Positions 13,672-27,400 are shown, counted from the first letter of the stretch. The stretch is 64,000 nt of DNA from Opisthocomus hoazin (GCF_030867145.1 NC_134422.1:8566531-8630530); one strand, 5' to 3'. Numbers and translations: made by a program. The notes: a model not told the origin generated them from the letters alone.

Positions 13672-14733
13672 CTGCCTCTGCAGTGCTGCCTGACCAGAGA
13701 GATGTGAGTAGTGTCTCTGCTGTCCTGATCCTGCTCACCTAGGTGTGCTTAGTCTGGAAATGCATGAACATCCTCTAGAATATTCAGTAAGTGCTAAATT
13801 TTGCTAAATAATACAAATTCTTCCTGGAAACAGGCAGCAGTTTTCCTTAAGGCTTGTCATTTTTTATTTCATTAAACATTTGGCTTTTTTAATGAAGTCA
13901 GTGGTTTCCTTATTTTATGAATCTATACACTCTTCTCGTGTTTGTGTCTGCATTAGTGTCATGGGACAAGCCAGTTTTGTTAGCTAGAGAGCTGGAGTGT
14001 GACCTGTGTTTTGCAATTTTAGAAATAATTCGAATGGCAGGTGAAAAAATGAATCTTATCCTTGGTCTGACAAAGCACACTGTAAATCAGCATCAGGTTT
14101 AAACAAAATCTGCCTCTTCTGCTGATGTCATGGATGAGTTTGTTCCTGCTGGAATGAGCTGAAGCCTTCTGGAGCTGTACACGCAAGCACATGGCCTCGC
14201 TCACGTTTGGTTAAATAGAGCAGCTGCACTATGGCACTGACGAGGCTGGGACTAAAGCTGTATGTTTTGAAATTTATGTTATTGCATATTATATGTTAGC
14301 ACTTATTACTCCCATAGCCCACTTCATCTTCAAAGTATTTTGAAGACTTGCCGGATCAAACTAGCAAGCTCTTAATGAGCAAGATATAAAACCTTGCTGA
14401 CTGCAGCGGAAGAGGAACGCAACCCTGTGTGCTTGAGTCAGGGCGGTAAATATAAGTCATAGTTACACGGTGTGGTGCTTCTTGTGGGCTGCAGGCTGAT
14501 TAGCCACAGGAATAAATGAAGGGGGATTTATAACTGATCTCCTTCAAAAGCACAAACTTATGTTTTAGAGGCAGCAAGCGGCGAGTTAGCGATTGCCTAC
14601 GCGAGCAGTTCCATCGATCTCAGCCGCATTATGTCAGCAGGGTATTGCTGCCACTCAGGGCAAGCACCAAGAGAATCAGGCATTCTGTCTTTAAGGCCAC
14701 ACACACTTTTTTAATGACACTCTTGCAAAAGCA

Positions 14734-14815
14734 AGATCTTCAGCTGGTGCTGACTGCTGTTGTTCAGCTGTGTTATTGCGTCTAGCTTGATTTACATCAG
14801 CTGAAGATCTGACCC
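14734..14815. repeat. Inverted repeat, decayed amniote palindromic (MITE-like) element
   Basis: The left arm AGATCTTCAGCTGGTG (14734-14749) pairs with the right arm CATCAGCTGAAGATCT (14795-14810) over 16 bp with one mismatch, across a 45-nt spacer. The right side, GATTTACATCAGCTGAAGAT followed by CTGACCC, resembles a dispersed motif I recall from bird, turtle and crocodile DNA (GATTTACACCAGCTGAGGAT then CTGGCCC). The symmetric arms fit a short terminal-inverted-repeat element or a palindromic SINE-like relic. I am not certain of the repeat family name. Confidence 0.75.
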
Positions 14816-16917
14816 AAGAGGTGTAAATACAGGTAGAATTCAGGTTGCTGCTCTCATGCATAGCAATTAAAAATGTAGTAACTACTTGGCTTCAGCTCAT
14901 CACTGAGCTCAAGTTTCGGTTGTTTTATTGTTTATGGAACATGCAGTCCAGGGTGTTTGGATGCGAGTGGCCAGGTGTTTCCCAATACCAAAGCTCTTTG
15001 CGTGGAAGAGTGTGCAGATAACAGAGCTCAGTCTGTCACAACCCTTGGTGGTGCCCTTCCAGCGTTTGAAGTGCTGACTTGAAAGCACTGGCTTCTGAGA
15101 AGTCAAGGCACAGAGTCCCAGCCCCTCTCTTTCAGCCGGAACTCTCAATGACAGAGGACAGATTCAGATTAGTAGCTGAACTAGCTCTCGAGTGAGTACC
15201 CTGTGCCTTGCTGGGAACTGAGTTTGTGTTTCAGCTCCAAAGTGCTACTTAGTCTTGGACCTGCACCTCTGAGAAGGAAAGGTCAGTATTTATGCCCTTA
15301 GCACCTAGTGAATAATTATGTTTGATGTTGTTTCTTGCTTTTTCACCTTTGGAAAGTGAGAGTGTTTTCTTCAAAACACATGGTAACTGAAGTTGAGCTG
15401 TCTTAAATCTTGCAAAGCTCATAGTTTGTAATTCTGTAACTTTTAAAATTAGGAATGAGGTGAAACTTTCATTTCAACCTACTGAAGTCCTCTGCTCTGT
15501 GCTTAAAATCCATGCAGATTTGTACCCCTAGTTACATATTTTTAAATGAACAAAAGAGTTATAAGAATGCAGGGGTAAATTCTGAAAAAGGCACCGCTGG
15601 CATTTTTAATTTTTCTTTTTCTCTCTGTGCCTTTTCCGTGTTGAAGCTGTTTAAGTTGTTCTTACTTTTCTGCTTTCTCTGCAAACACTGTTTATTCATT
15701 CTGAGAAAACTTCAGTTGGGTAAACAGAAGTATTTATATGTGTAGCACTGCAACTCCTACTAAGATGCAAATTGTGCTGCAGGGAAGATAGTTTGTGCTT
15801 TTCTTTCCTCTTTGCTTTTCTTTTTTGACAGTTGGTTAATAAAGACTCAACAATAAGCAGCTGCCTGTGATGTCATTTGGGACTTTGTCCACAGAGCTTG
15901 TATTTACAAGTACTGAGCAACTACATAGCAGCAGCAAGCCCAACTATCAGCAAACTTCATGTCTGCTGTTACTGGAGGACTTCAGCAGTGCTGGGGATGG
16001 TGTAGAAAGCTAACTCTGTTCTTCTAACCACAGACTTTTAAAGCTTGGTAAATAAACACTGGATAAACTCGAGAATTTCTGGACTGCAAAGACTTCTTAC
16101 GGTTCTGAGTTCTCCAGGGCTGGCATGCTTTGACTGAACTGCTGCAAGTAAGACTTTTGCTGTTTTGGTGTTTTTATCATCTCTGTAAAGCTTATTTTTG
16201 CTAGGAGTGTGTCAGCACTGCTGTTTGTAGTTTTGCTTTAATTAAAAGAGCAGCAAGTATGTAGTTGTTAGGAGTAATTACAGCCATGCATCTGAGTGTG
16301 GTTCAGTAACAGAGTAAAGGACAAATGCAGACTTGATTCTGGCTTTTGTTTGTGTGAGATTATTCTGAAGTGGTTCTCTTAAACGAAGTGAGGAAACTCT
16401 AAGATTCTTAAAATCTCATGAGTACTGTCATTAGCTGAACAAGACCTAGTCTCTTTTAAGACTGCTCTTTTTCATTTCATGGTATTTATATGAATACTCA
16501 AAATTAATCTGAGTCTTTAATATAATTTCCTTATAGATTTTAGTACAGTTTTCCTTAAAAATTGTTTTACTCCTTATGCAGGATTGATTTAAAGCAAACT
16601 TCACTATTTTTACTTTTAGCCTCTGTTCAAGTTCTGGAGGTGTAGAAGTTTAAAAGAAAGAATCATACAGTGCTTTGAAATCTGACACCTTATGGATAAA
16701 ATGAGTTGTCAATTATGTGAGAAACAGTAATTTTTGTTTTGTTTTGAGTGTTTATGTTAGAAATCCAACAAATCTTGAAACATCAGAGCAAAAACACTAG
16801 TACACTGGTAACTGCTGTGAAAAAACAAGTTTCTATACTGCCTGCTGTTTGTGGGACAGAACTATGTTTCTGACCACCAGTTAACTCATTTTCAGGACAG
16901 CTAGCTGTGATTGTTGT

Positions 16918-17055
16918 GGAATTAGTCCCATTTTACAGAGGGGGAAACTGGCCCATAGATGTGCTGTACTAAAACTTATTTTACCTACTTCAAAAGCTGG
17001 TAACAACCCCAGGTCTCCTGCTTCTTATTTCAATCCTTCACCAGCAGCTCCTTCT
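16918..17055 (+). mobile_element. MIR-like SINE fragment
   Basis: GGAATTAGTCCCATTTTACA, then GAGGGGGAAACTGGCCCATAGATG, follows the MIR core in sense (ATCCCCATTTTACAGATGAG, then GAAACTGAGGCACAGA). The downstream CAACCCCAGGTCTCCTGCTTC resembles the MIR segment with CGAACCCAGGTCTGCCTGACTC. The copy is diverged with small gaps. Its outer limits are approximate. Confidence 0.65.
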
Positions 17056-19324
17056 AAATTACTGCAATTTCAGTTGTAGTGGCTTTTCCAGGGAGTAACC
17101 TGATCGCAGTACTGTGTATGAGGAACTCTTTTATTACTGTTTACCTCTATTGCATGATCTGTCTTTGTGGAGACAAAGCGCGTTTCTGAAGAATGTAATC
17201 AGAGAAATCTGATTGGCAAGTATATGAGGGTAAGTCAGTACAAATCAAATAGGAATTGGAGGATTCCTCCTGAATTATTAGCGCAATGGATTTTGTTTTG
17301 CTTTTCTTGTTACTGTCTTTGTGTACAAGGCCTCTCAGTCCTACGCAGCAACAGATTTTGGGGGCTTGCTATTAAGGTTTGGGTGGCTTCAACTGCAGAT
17401 GCCTCTTGCAAGTGACCCTGTTTCTACAGCAAATCAAAACCTGTCTGTCTCTTCTTTTCATGTTATAATATGGCTTGGCATGTCAAGATATTATGCAACT
17501 TAGGAGCTGTTGTTCTGTCTTTGGAATTGAAGCATATTCTCCTGGGGAGGAAAAAAAAAGCCCTAAATTTAGCTCTGCATTTATGCTATGCAAACAGCAA
17601 AGGCTTTTGGGGTCTTAAACAGGCACTTAAGTAAGAGCATAGAGTTTTATTCTTTAAGTGTTCATCCTCCTTCAGAAGTAGCATAAACAAAAAGTTTAGA
17701 TGTTCTTTAAAAGACCTTTTCATAGCTTGGAAGCTTCCACTGAATGCAAGAGTGAAGAACAGAGAATTGCAATAGGCCCTTTCCCTGGGGAGAAGGAGCA
17801 GGTTTAGGGCTAGGTGGTTTGATCCCTACCTCACTGACTCCTGTGGGCTGGTCTTTCCTTCCCGCTGTCACCTCGTGGCTGGTAACGGTGATCTGCTGCT
17901 GTGAACTGATAAATACACTTGCGAAGTATTCAGGTATCATGTTAGCAAACGCCTACAAAATCTTCAAAATAATTAGAACAAAGATTAAAAAAATGCTAAG
18001 GTCCCACGTATCTTTCTCAAATTAATTTTAAGTGCAAGTCTTAACCTTACAAATGTGAATCTTACTGCGTTTTACTCATGGATTTCTCTGCTATTGTTCT
18101 TGTGCATGAGTTGGGTCTAAGTGTTTAGAGGCTTAGGTTTAAACAAGTAGAAATCTTGTCCCAGTAAATGTAAAGTGCTAGGGTACAATTCCACTTCAGA
18201 CAAGAGCAAATCTTCAGCTAATTACCTTAAGAGCAGAAGCAGACTCTCAAAACCTGATGAGCCTGGGGACATTTGATTTTCATTTTCCTCTCTTACATTT
18301 CCCTTCTCACATTTACATTTTCTTTCTTATATTCGAATGTAGCAAATTAGGCTATAGAGCAAACTTGCTTTTCAGTAGAGGGATCCCTTGGTTGAATTTT
18401 CCCTGGGTCTGAGAAATCTGCCCAAGGATACCGCATATAATCTGATAACATTCTGGGATGGCATTAAAGGGGACAATTGCCAGCAGAATGTCAATTCTTT
18501 GGGCTTTCTCGACATCTGAAAAGAAACGGAATAAGGGCAGACTCCAGCCTGTCATCGTCTGACAAGTGGGACTGAGGCTGGGATAAAAGCCCCGGAACAA
18601 AGGTGCCGAAGGGAAGCACAGTTGGCTGAGGAGCTTAGCGCAGCGCAGGCAGGGCCAAATGCGGCGCGGTGCTCTGCAGCTCCTGGGTGGTTCTGCACGT
18701 GCTCAGTTCCTGCCAGGATTGGAGTTATGCTCGAGGAAAATCCATGCCAAGGCTGCCGGAACACCTTTGGAAGTCATGGCGTCTAATATGCAGTTCTATT
18801 ACTAAACAGGATAAACGTACGATGTAAAGAGGACGTGAACTGTTAACACTTGTAAACTCTCTCCTGTAGTGTCTAATGATAGCGCTCACGGAGCGTGCAG
18901 AAACCTGAATTACATTAGGTATTCCCTGACGGTTACAGAAATTAGTCACGATGTTTTGAGGATGAAAAGTTAGATAGCTATTATGTGAAAAATACTTGAA
19001 ATCTTTTATGATTCCGTTGACTGACATTCAGGTGAATCACATAAACATGGCTTGCACAGCAGCAGTGACTTCTGGAACCTGGCAACAACATTGTCCATGG
19101 GCTATGAATGGCACAGACCCTGACAAACAGGTTGGATTATAAAGCACTGGGTAAAAACTATGTTGTTGAAAAGTGGTCTATTAGTATTGACACACAGCAA
19201 GAAAAAATGCTTCTGTTAAACTGCTTCCACAGGACAACGCTGTTTGTTTTCCAGAGCCAAAGTAGCCTTGGATAGTGTGTGCACACAATGGACCTGTGCA
19301 GAATCAAATGCATGTCACAAATTA

Positions 19325-19400
19325 TTTTCTTTGACAGCGCTAATTGATTATTATAATTCATCATTATCTAAATTGTTAAATTCAACAGTTTACCGTATCC
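19325..19400. promoter_or_regulatory. Candidate conserved element with TALE and homeodomain motifs
   Basis: TGACAG (19332-19337, a Meis/TGIF-type core) is followed three bases later by TAATTGATTA (19341-19350, a homeodomain-type core). More AT motifs follow (TAATTC, CATTATC). This arrangement is typical of developmental enhancers, but conservation cannot be judged from one sequence. Confidence 0.25.
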
Positions 19401-21145
19401 TTTTGTTTCTTTGTTGCTCAGACATAATACAAATAGGAAGAGTTAATTACTGCATGCTACAACAGAGGCGAATGTCATTGTCTGCTTCGCTTTGATTGAA
19501 GCTGTGTTGAATCACCACTGTGGATTTTCAGAAATGGTGGAGAAAAGAAGGAAGCAAGAATTCTTTTGCAGTGAAGTTGCTTTTTGGTGACAGTTAGCAT
19601 TTGTATTTTGAATAGTATTCTTTTTCCAGCTGCACTACGTCGTGCTTGCTTCGCCTCTACTAAGTACTACCTAATTGTGCAGACTGAAATCACATGTGTG
19701 CGTTCATCCTGCTGGGAATCAGTGGCACTCCTTGAGGAATGTAGCACAACTTGACATGACTAAAAGGACTACATTTGCTTCTCAAATGACTTACTCTGCT
19801 AGATATGAGCACTTGGCTTTTTTCTTCAGTGCTGTGGTGATGTCCACAGCTGCATCTGCTGGGTGAGAGGAGGCAGTGCTCTTGGTGCAGGAGCTCTAGA
19901 GAGATGAAGGCATGGCTTAATTTATGCAAATTCCTAAAGCTCTGATCTGCGCTGCTATCTTCTAAGATTTGGTATAACTTTGCTTGAAGTGTAGGAACTT
20001 CTCAGCTGCTCTGAAATGATCTGACAAAATGGTTCATAGTGGTACGATTTTTGGGGGTTATTTTGCCAGTAGAGGGCCGTGTTAAACTGGATAAAATAAC
20101 TCCCTCCTGGTCTCACATGTTCGGTGAGTAACAGCTTAAAGCATATGGTTGTTTTCAAGGGCAAAATGAGTAAATAATTGGATTTTTTTAGAAACTACTG
20201 AATGATTAATTGTTTAAAATCAAAATCACATCACTTTTACAGTACAACACAGTTCTGTGTCAGTCTAATTAGACTGAATTCTGGTCTTTAAAATACATCA
20301 TACCTACCTGTTTATTCTAAACTGTTCAAGGTTGATAGATACAGCCCTAATAAGTCATTAAGCTGACGTGATATAGAGCAGCAGCATGTGCTTTTGCTAT
20401 AATGACACAAATGAGAAAAGAATTGTTTTTCAGAGGTACAATCACGTTTGTTTTTGATGTGGCCTCTAAACTGGCAGTCATTATTCAGGCTCTAGTGCCG
20501 CCGGAGTTGACCTTTGGCAAAATATTTTGTTATCCTCAATCTTTTATACAGGCCTTTTGTGAACTCTGCACAGCTCTCATTTTGCTGATTGCATTTAAAG
20601 TCATTTATTGCACAGTGTTTGCCCTTCTAGCAGATGTTAAAGGATTCCCTGCCTCCCCCTTAAAGGCTACTCCTCCGCAGCATCTAATTATAACCTGCAC
20701 AAAAGATTAACAGATGTTATAATTGTCTTTACTCATTGATTAAATAGTTTCTGCATGATTTGCTCTCTCTTCCCCTCATTGCTGATTTGTGAGGTCTTTC
20801 TGGATGAGTCTCACGCATCTGCGATTTGTTAACTGTGGCTGTCTTCAGTTTTTAACTTTTTGGGTTCGTGGTTCAGTTTGAGCAGGTTGTAGATGTGGAC
20901 AACATGACAGAAACATGTTAAAAATGGGTACGTGAATACTTGCTTTGATTCCACACACTCCTGTTTTTCCTCTTCCTTTTAACCATTCCATCTGAAATGT
21001 ATGTAAAAAGCAGACTAATTTTGATACATATGAATTGGAGCCTGGAGGGGTAAATGCTGAGATTTGCTTAGCAGTAGTACTGTCCCCATGTTTCAGTTGG
21101 CACTTGCAGAGGAAATGAGTGGCTGAGAAAGACAGTTTAAGAAAG

Positions 21146-21189
21146 TTCCTAGTAGGACGAAATTTCCAGTAGGACTTTCCTAGTAGGAC
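21146..21189. repeat. Three copies of TTCCTAGTAGGAC
   Basis: TTCCTAGTAGGAC occurs at 21146-21158 and 21177-21189, with a variant lacking CT's T (TTCCAGTAGGAC) at 21164-21175. Each full copy holds the near-palindrome TCCTA-G-TAGGA. Start-to-start spacing is uneven (18 and 13 bp), so this is not a simple tandem repeat. Confidence 0.9.
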
Positions 21190-24100
21190 CGCTAGAAAAC
21201 TTTGGGTTTGCCTGGGTTTTTTTGTGTGGTTCTTTTTTCTTTTCATCCTCTCACAAAATTAAGGTTACTCAGTTCTTGAGCCAACTGATCTCTTCGCTGT
21301 TGTGTTCCCACATTGAGATGAGGACTCTTTTCTCGGGTGGATCCATAGTCCTTCGCCTGTAGCGCAACTGTGCCAAGTTTAGCAACTGTTGTTCTATGTC
21401 ATTATAAATTTTTTAGTATAGTGAACCTGGTCAGACAAAACACTGTTGCTTTTCAGAGAGGTGAAACATCTTGCAAGTGTATTTTCACTACTGCGGATTT
21501 ACTTGTACTTAAATGTCCATATCTGTTGTTTGGATTCCATGTAACATTTTCCTTACATCTTTCATTGACACAGATGTGAGTCATTGGCAAGTGCACAAAG
21601 ATTTCCGTGATAGTCTCTGAAAGTCCCACAGTTCTTCGAAGCTGCATCTGTCATAGGGCCTCAGCCTGAAGCCCTCTGCCTTGCTTCGTTCAGAATTAGT
21701 CTAAGAAGAAAGCAAAGTCACTGAAGAGCGTTTTCTCACATGTCCTCTGACAAAACCTCTGAATGGGTTAGAGGAGAAACAGATTAAAGTCTTGGGGCTG
21801 GAATTATGGGCTTGGTTATTCAAAAGCCATAAAATATTGTGCTCTTTCCTCTGCCCATCCTCCAAATCCTACTCAAACATAAAACTGTTTCCTGGGTTCC
21901 TAGTCAGAGAAACCACCTTGAGCTGCGATTGGGCACACCTTCTCCTATTCAAACCCTTTTTGTAGTTTTGGCTACCAAAAATACTCAAGTTCTGTTTGGA
22001 TGTCTGGGAATATTGACTCAATTAATGCAGATTCATGGATATATCGGACATCCTGTAGGATTCTGCTTTGTTGATACCATGTGAAAATACGTTATTTTTA
22101 CAGGGAACACCATATATAGCACTGGCTGTTAGATTTTGCAATATAACCTACAGAGCTTTAGGTTTTAATCAGTTTTTAAAGTTGATATTTTACTTATAAT
22201 TCATGAGTTTTATTAGCCTGAATAATAATATTCACAGTGCACAAAAGCATTTGACCGGGGACTCAAAACTGCTCTAGAAACAGAAGTACTTTGTTTGTAG
22301 GATTAAGAAAGAACACTGTATCCTCCTTGTTTTTAAATGACATCTCAGTGCTCCTGAATGCTTCCCATTTATGAGCTGGGGGGAGCAGATTATAGATTCG
22401 TAATAAGAAAATTCCTGGGTGCCAACTGTGCTTACGAAGTGTGTTTTAATTATATAGACACCTGTCCACTACCAACTTGTAATACTTCATAGAGGTCACT
22501 GAACAGCCAGCTGATGCAAATGACTTTTATTCAGTACCAACCTGGTCTTGAGTTTGAAACACTGATCCAGAGGTGAAAGGCTAAAATCCCAATTACCAAT
22601 AATCAGATCTAGCCAATCACCATATTATGCTGGTGGTAAACGGCGTAGGTGCTCTTTGCAGTTACACATGAGAAACATTTAGAAATTGCTAAAAGTTCAG
22701 CTAAATCATTAAGGATTTTTAACATCAGCTAGTAGCTGCTACTGAAGGAAGGTATGAATGTGAAACCTGGTCTAGCATTTTAATAAACAGCTCTCTGTTA
22801 TGTCCCTGGCTGTTAGCCCTAACGTTTGAGATGAAGATCTTCGTCTTTATTTTAAGGTTGCGCAAGTAAATGAAAGACAGCGTCAAATGAACAGAAGAGA
22901 CAACAGTAGCACAATCTACAAAGTCTCAGGCTGGCCATTCTCCTTGTCTCTCTGCTGGAGAATCTGTAGACTTGTCTTGTATTTAATTATGTGCTTTTCC
23001 TAAAACTAATAACTTCCTTCCCTTAAGCTGCAATTCTGTCATGGTGTTATTGATTGGGAATGCATCATGATGTTCATAGGAAACCATTTCTGTCATTTAT
23101 ATTTGCCGATCTTTAATCATCTGAATTGCTTTTCTTCTCGATTACCACAAAAATCTCCTGTCATGAGAAAAACCTTTAAACAGACATTGATAAAAATTTA
23201 TCGACTAGATGATGGTTTTCAGCACAGCCCTGAGAGAGGAATGGTTCATAAGGTACACAGCCACGGGCAGCATGACAGCGCAGAGGCCTGTGTATACCAC
23301 AAACCCTAGGTAATGTTTTCCGTGCTCTTGGCAGGGAGCTAATCTTTCTGTCTCCCTAGTAAAGCACTAAAGTCTCTCTTTCACCCACTGGCTGTTACCT
23401 GTTTTGGAAGCAAGTTATTCTTTACTGGTTTTAGTTACTCCTCTCTACCTGAACCCCAGGTTTGGATTCTGTGCGTTACAGGGGGATTCTGACCTTTGGT
23501 GCATAGTTCAAGAGTTTATAACTCTGGGGAGCATATCTGAGACATGCCCTCCGCCCTGGCATCTAACTTAAGCAGCAGCAGGAGGAGGCTAGATCCCCTT
23601 AGCTCCAGCCATACTCATCTGAGATGGGGTGGCTCACCCAGGCATGGGGCAAAGCAGAGGTTAAGACATAACTCAAAGGATCTTCACCCAAGAAGACAGG
23701 AAGGATATGACACCTTTTTGTGGGTTTAGGACACACCACTGGGCAAGAAGTCCCATGAAGACCCCACCTGGCTTTCTCCTTTCTTTCCTCTTCCCCTTGC
23801 TGGAGTCCCATTCAGAGGTTCTCTAGTAGCCCCAGGTAACAACACTATGAGCCAATGGGGAAAAACAAAGGTGAACAGCACTAAAGGCTGCAGCATCCTG
23901 CTTAAGAACCCCAACTATTACAGAAAAAAAGGGGCCTGTTCTAATTGTGGGGTTTTTTTTTTTTAATGCTGCTTTAATGCTTCCTGGTTTGCCCTGCAGG
24001 GAAGCCAGGTTTAAATCTGGGGAGGGAGTCAGGGATATCTGGCTTGTTGCCTACGTAGCTGCTTTCAGTTCATTGGTGGTAGATTCTTCTCTGCCTTTTT

Positions 24101-24364
24101 GTTGGGTTTAATTCTGTTCTAGTTGCATTTCTACAGTCAGTCAGATTCATTTTGACAGAATAGCCAAGAGCTGAATGGGAAATGAGCGTCCTCCGTTGCA
24201 TCGTGCAGAATTTGGAGAAAGAAGCATTCCCCTGTTTGGGTGTGTAGTGATGTACGCATCTGGTGGAGAAAAATGATGACACTGAGCAGCAGCACTAATA
24301 GAAAGTTTCACTATTAAAGTCTTTGACAAAGAGAAATTATTCTGGAAATGGCACTTCTATGTAC

Positions 24365-24465
24365 TATATATTATTACCTTCACATTAGAGCGGAGAAACA
24401 GAGACTACAGAAGTTAGTGAATCAACCTCAACCACCCACTCAGGAGCAGGAATCCACCTCAAAAC
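24365..24465 (+). mobile_element. Possible, strongly decayed MIR-like SINE
   Basis: TATTATTACCTTCACATTAG followed by GAGAAACAGAGACTACAGAAGTTAGTGAATCAACCTCAACC and CAGGAATCCA follows the order of MIR landmarks: TATTATCCCCATTTTACA, GAGGAAACTGAGGC, AGAGGTTAAGTGAC and GGGATTCGAACCCA. Identity is low, and this could be a coincidence of AT-rich and purine-rich blocks. Confidence 0.35.
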
Positions 24466-27400
24466 ACGGGCAAACACTGAGGGCTTACTGAAATGAACCA
24501 CGTACCCTTTCTTTTTTCCTTGCTTACGTTTGAAACTGTTTCCCCCCCTCTGATTAATGAACCTTATGCGGAACAAAATAGTTTAAAAGGTTATATTTAG
24601 TCTCAAAATGCACTTTCAAATTCAAAGTGGATCATTTAGAACGTGCAAGTGTATTAACACTTTCCCCTTCCCCACTAAAAATACTTTTTTTTTTCAGCTG
24701 AAATTCAAGCTAAACAGTAATATTGAATACCTTTGGTTATTCCAAGACTGGAGGTGCGTAAACTATACTCTTAAAAGCTTTATCTAAATCTGCATGGCGT
24801 TACTGCCAAGAAATAATCTAGGAAAAAAAAATCCTATTTGAGGCAGTAACATGAGTTCTGTAAGAATAAGTGGATGAATAATCCTGTGCCAACCCAAGTG
24901 GGGCTACTGCAAGCAAAAATATCTTTCAGATTTTAGTGAATGTCAAACTTCTGAAATGTCAGTACGGTTTTTGTTCTTTTGTGCCACTTTTGGTAGTTTA
25001 ATGATTTTTACTTTGCGTTCTGAATGGACAGATGCTTGAGAGAGAGGTAAAAATAATTTTAATAGTATGCCTCCTCTCTTTCTAATATTTTCTGGGTAGT
25101 ATTGTATCCATAATCCCAGTGTGTCGGATTATTATCTGTGATTGCAGACTGTATGCTCTCTCCCATTTCCCTCGGTAGGACTGAGTGCAGATGAGTTAAA
25201 GACTGGTAGAATGACATTAAAAGTTCGTAACTCTTCTGTGTTTTAAGTAGGAAACTCATGAATGTTTGTAAATTTACATTTTTATTATGTTTCTGGCAAA
25301 TAGAAAAATTAAAAATCAGTGTGTGACAGACAATCTTCACACTGAGAAACTGGAGTAAACACTGGTGGCAGCTGACTGCATAGGTGGAAGGATGGAGTGG
25401 CTCTTCTTGTTGTTGATTTGTTTTTTTTTTTCCCCCCCGAAGCAAACGCCTTTCACTCTAATTGTCTCTAATGTGGATCAACCACTGCAATGTATAAAGA
25501 GAGGCACTGAGAAGAAAGGGAGCGCGGTCTCTCTTCTTTCCCATCAGGGTATTCAGACAACTCATTCCTGGCAGCATCCTTACTTTCAGTGTATTTTATT
25601 GTACTTCATCCTGCCTTATTTTTTCATATGACAAGTGTTCCTTTGGTTGTCTGGGAATCCATCTGTATTGGATTTCACTTTAGGTAATTTCTTCAGATAG
25701 TCAGTGTTGTTTCCCCCTCTTTATTTCTTTTCAGCCTGTTGTCAATAACCTAATCAATTCCTCACTGTCTCTAGTGTTAGTGTATGCCCCTCAGACTTGC
25801 ATAGGTGGTCATTCCTTCCCATTTTAGTCTCCCCTCTGTCATTGTTTGAAACTACTGTGGTGGGACTGGTTAATGGTTTCCCACCAAGTCAATACTTTAA
25901 TTGTCTTTGCTGTTATTGTCTGAATTCCATCAAGTTTGTCTATATCCTTTTGGCCCAGAATTGAATTCAACGTTTGAGATGCGATCGCTCTAGAATTGTA
26001 GAGGAAAAAATTGATGAAGGGCTGTTCGATATGCTGGCACTGTCCAGTGTTCTGTCACTGGCTAAGGAAATCTGGATGAGGACAGAACACCTCTCGTTTT
26101 TAATGTTTTCATAATAGTTTTCTTGGCCATAAACTGAAGATGGAGTTCAATCAATGTGTATCTGTTCCTTTTAATTTTACGGTCTTGATATTCCCCAGTC
26201 CTACGTGCTCTGTTGTGTAACAACAAAGCGAATTTGAATTTGGCTGGGGAAATAGCTGTGCAGTTTTTCATTGTGTGTGCTCATTGATGTGTAGGGAATA
26301 CATCCCCCAACAAAACTGGAGGTGGGAGAGCTGAGTTGTACCCTGTCGCCTTTCTGTTGTGAGCGTGAGCATGAAGGAGAGATGTCACTGAAGTGTGTTT
26401 GGGAAAGCTGGAGCTGAATTCCTTTGGGTCTGATCCTTGGGCGATGTTAGGTCGGCTGAAGTTACACTAGACTGCTAACTTCTGCAGAGGCTGAACAACT
26501 TGGGAGCCAGCTGAAGGATTTCAGTGCCCACCCTTACAGGAGCTAAGTTAGTTCTGGTATCTCCAAATTCAGCTCCAGTACCGCATCTCTTTGACGTGTT
26601 TGGCCGTAGCAGCGCACAGAAGCGACCGCAGAGGCCAAAGAGCTGCAGCTGTAGTTATAGCTGGCCTAACTGTACAGATTTGCGAAACTCAGTGAAGGTG
26701 TTTGCACAGCAAAACGAGTAATACATGAAGAATTTTTCTGATAAAAATACACATGGTGTCCTGTGCGGGAAGCGCCTGGAGCCACTCAGCCTCATCAGGC
26801 TGCATGCTTTTGCTTTGTTCCCCTGTTACGGTCCATTCTTTCAAACCAGGGTCTCACTACTGGTTTGGCTGGCACTGGAAGAGATTGGCGCTGTCTTTCT
26901 CCTCTTGTTCTTTGCCAGGGTGGACTTCAGCTGTGGTGGGGTGGAGAGGCTGTTTTCAGACTGTGCAGACAGCTGAGTTGAGCCCTTTCCCAGGTACCCT
27001 CTTCCAAGATCATAGAGGAATGACATACATTTTTTTACTTTACTGTATCATCCTTTTTTTGTTTCCATATGACAGAGAGGGATTACGAGCTTCATTCAGC
27101 TTCTTTTCTGGGCTGTTATTGAACTAATACCTTCATTATAACGCTACTGTCTGTAGTGTAAGGATAGGCCCTGGCCCACTGGGAGTGTCTGTACAGCAAG
27201 GTGAAATGCGAGACACCGTGTTACAATCCACAGAGCCCCAGATTCGTTAAAAACAAATTCTGCAGTCTAGACATTGAAATATTCCCTCTGATGCAAATGA
27301 CTTTGGTTATCTAAGGAGGATGTGCAGAGCTGGGTCCTGAAGATGTTACCAGTAACTGAGGAAATATTTTTATAATGCTTATTTTTTATTGAGGGTTTTC

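Larger units (their letters stand above)
12466..16917. other. Non-coding apart from the listed hairpins
   Basis: The segment holds the hairpin at 13649 and the inverted repeat at 14734 described separately. The remaining sequence is AT-rich with frames under 90 codons and no recognisable gene or RNA. Confidence 0.55.
17056..24364. other. Non-coding; possible regulatory segments
   Basis: Contains the homeodomain-motif segment at 19.33 kb and the triplicated motif at 21.15 kb. A 102-codon plus frame at 20402-20710 is hydrophobic in places but lacks any recognisable family or splice context. A small CpG-richer patch lies at 18.57-18.73 kb, and a T12 run at 23953-23964. No gene was identified. 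Confidence 0.55.

Noticed and set aside
20402..20710. 102-codon frame with hydrophobic stretches, considered as a small membrane protein
   Set aside because: Hydrophobic residues follow from T-rich DNA. No flanking splice sites or promoter, and no family recognised.
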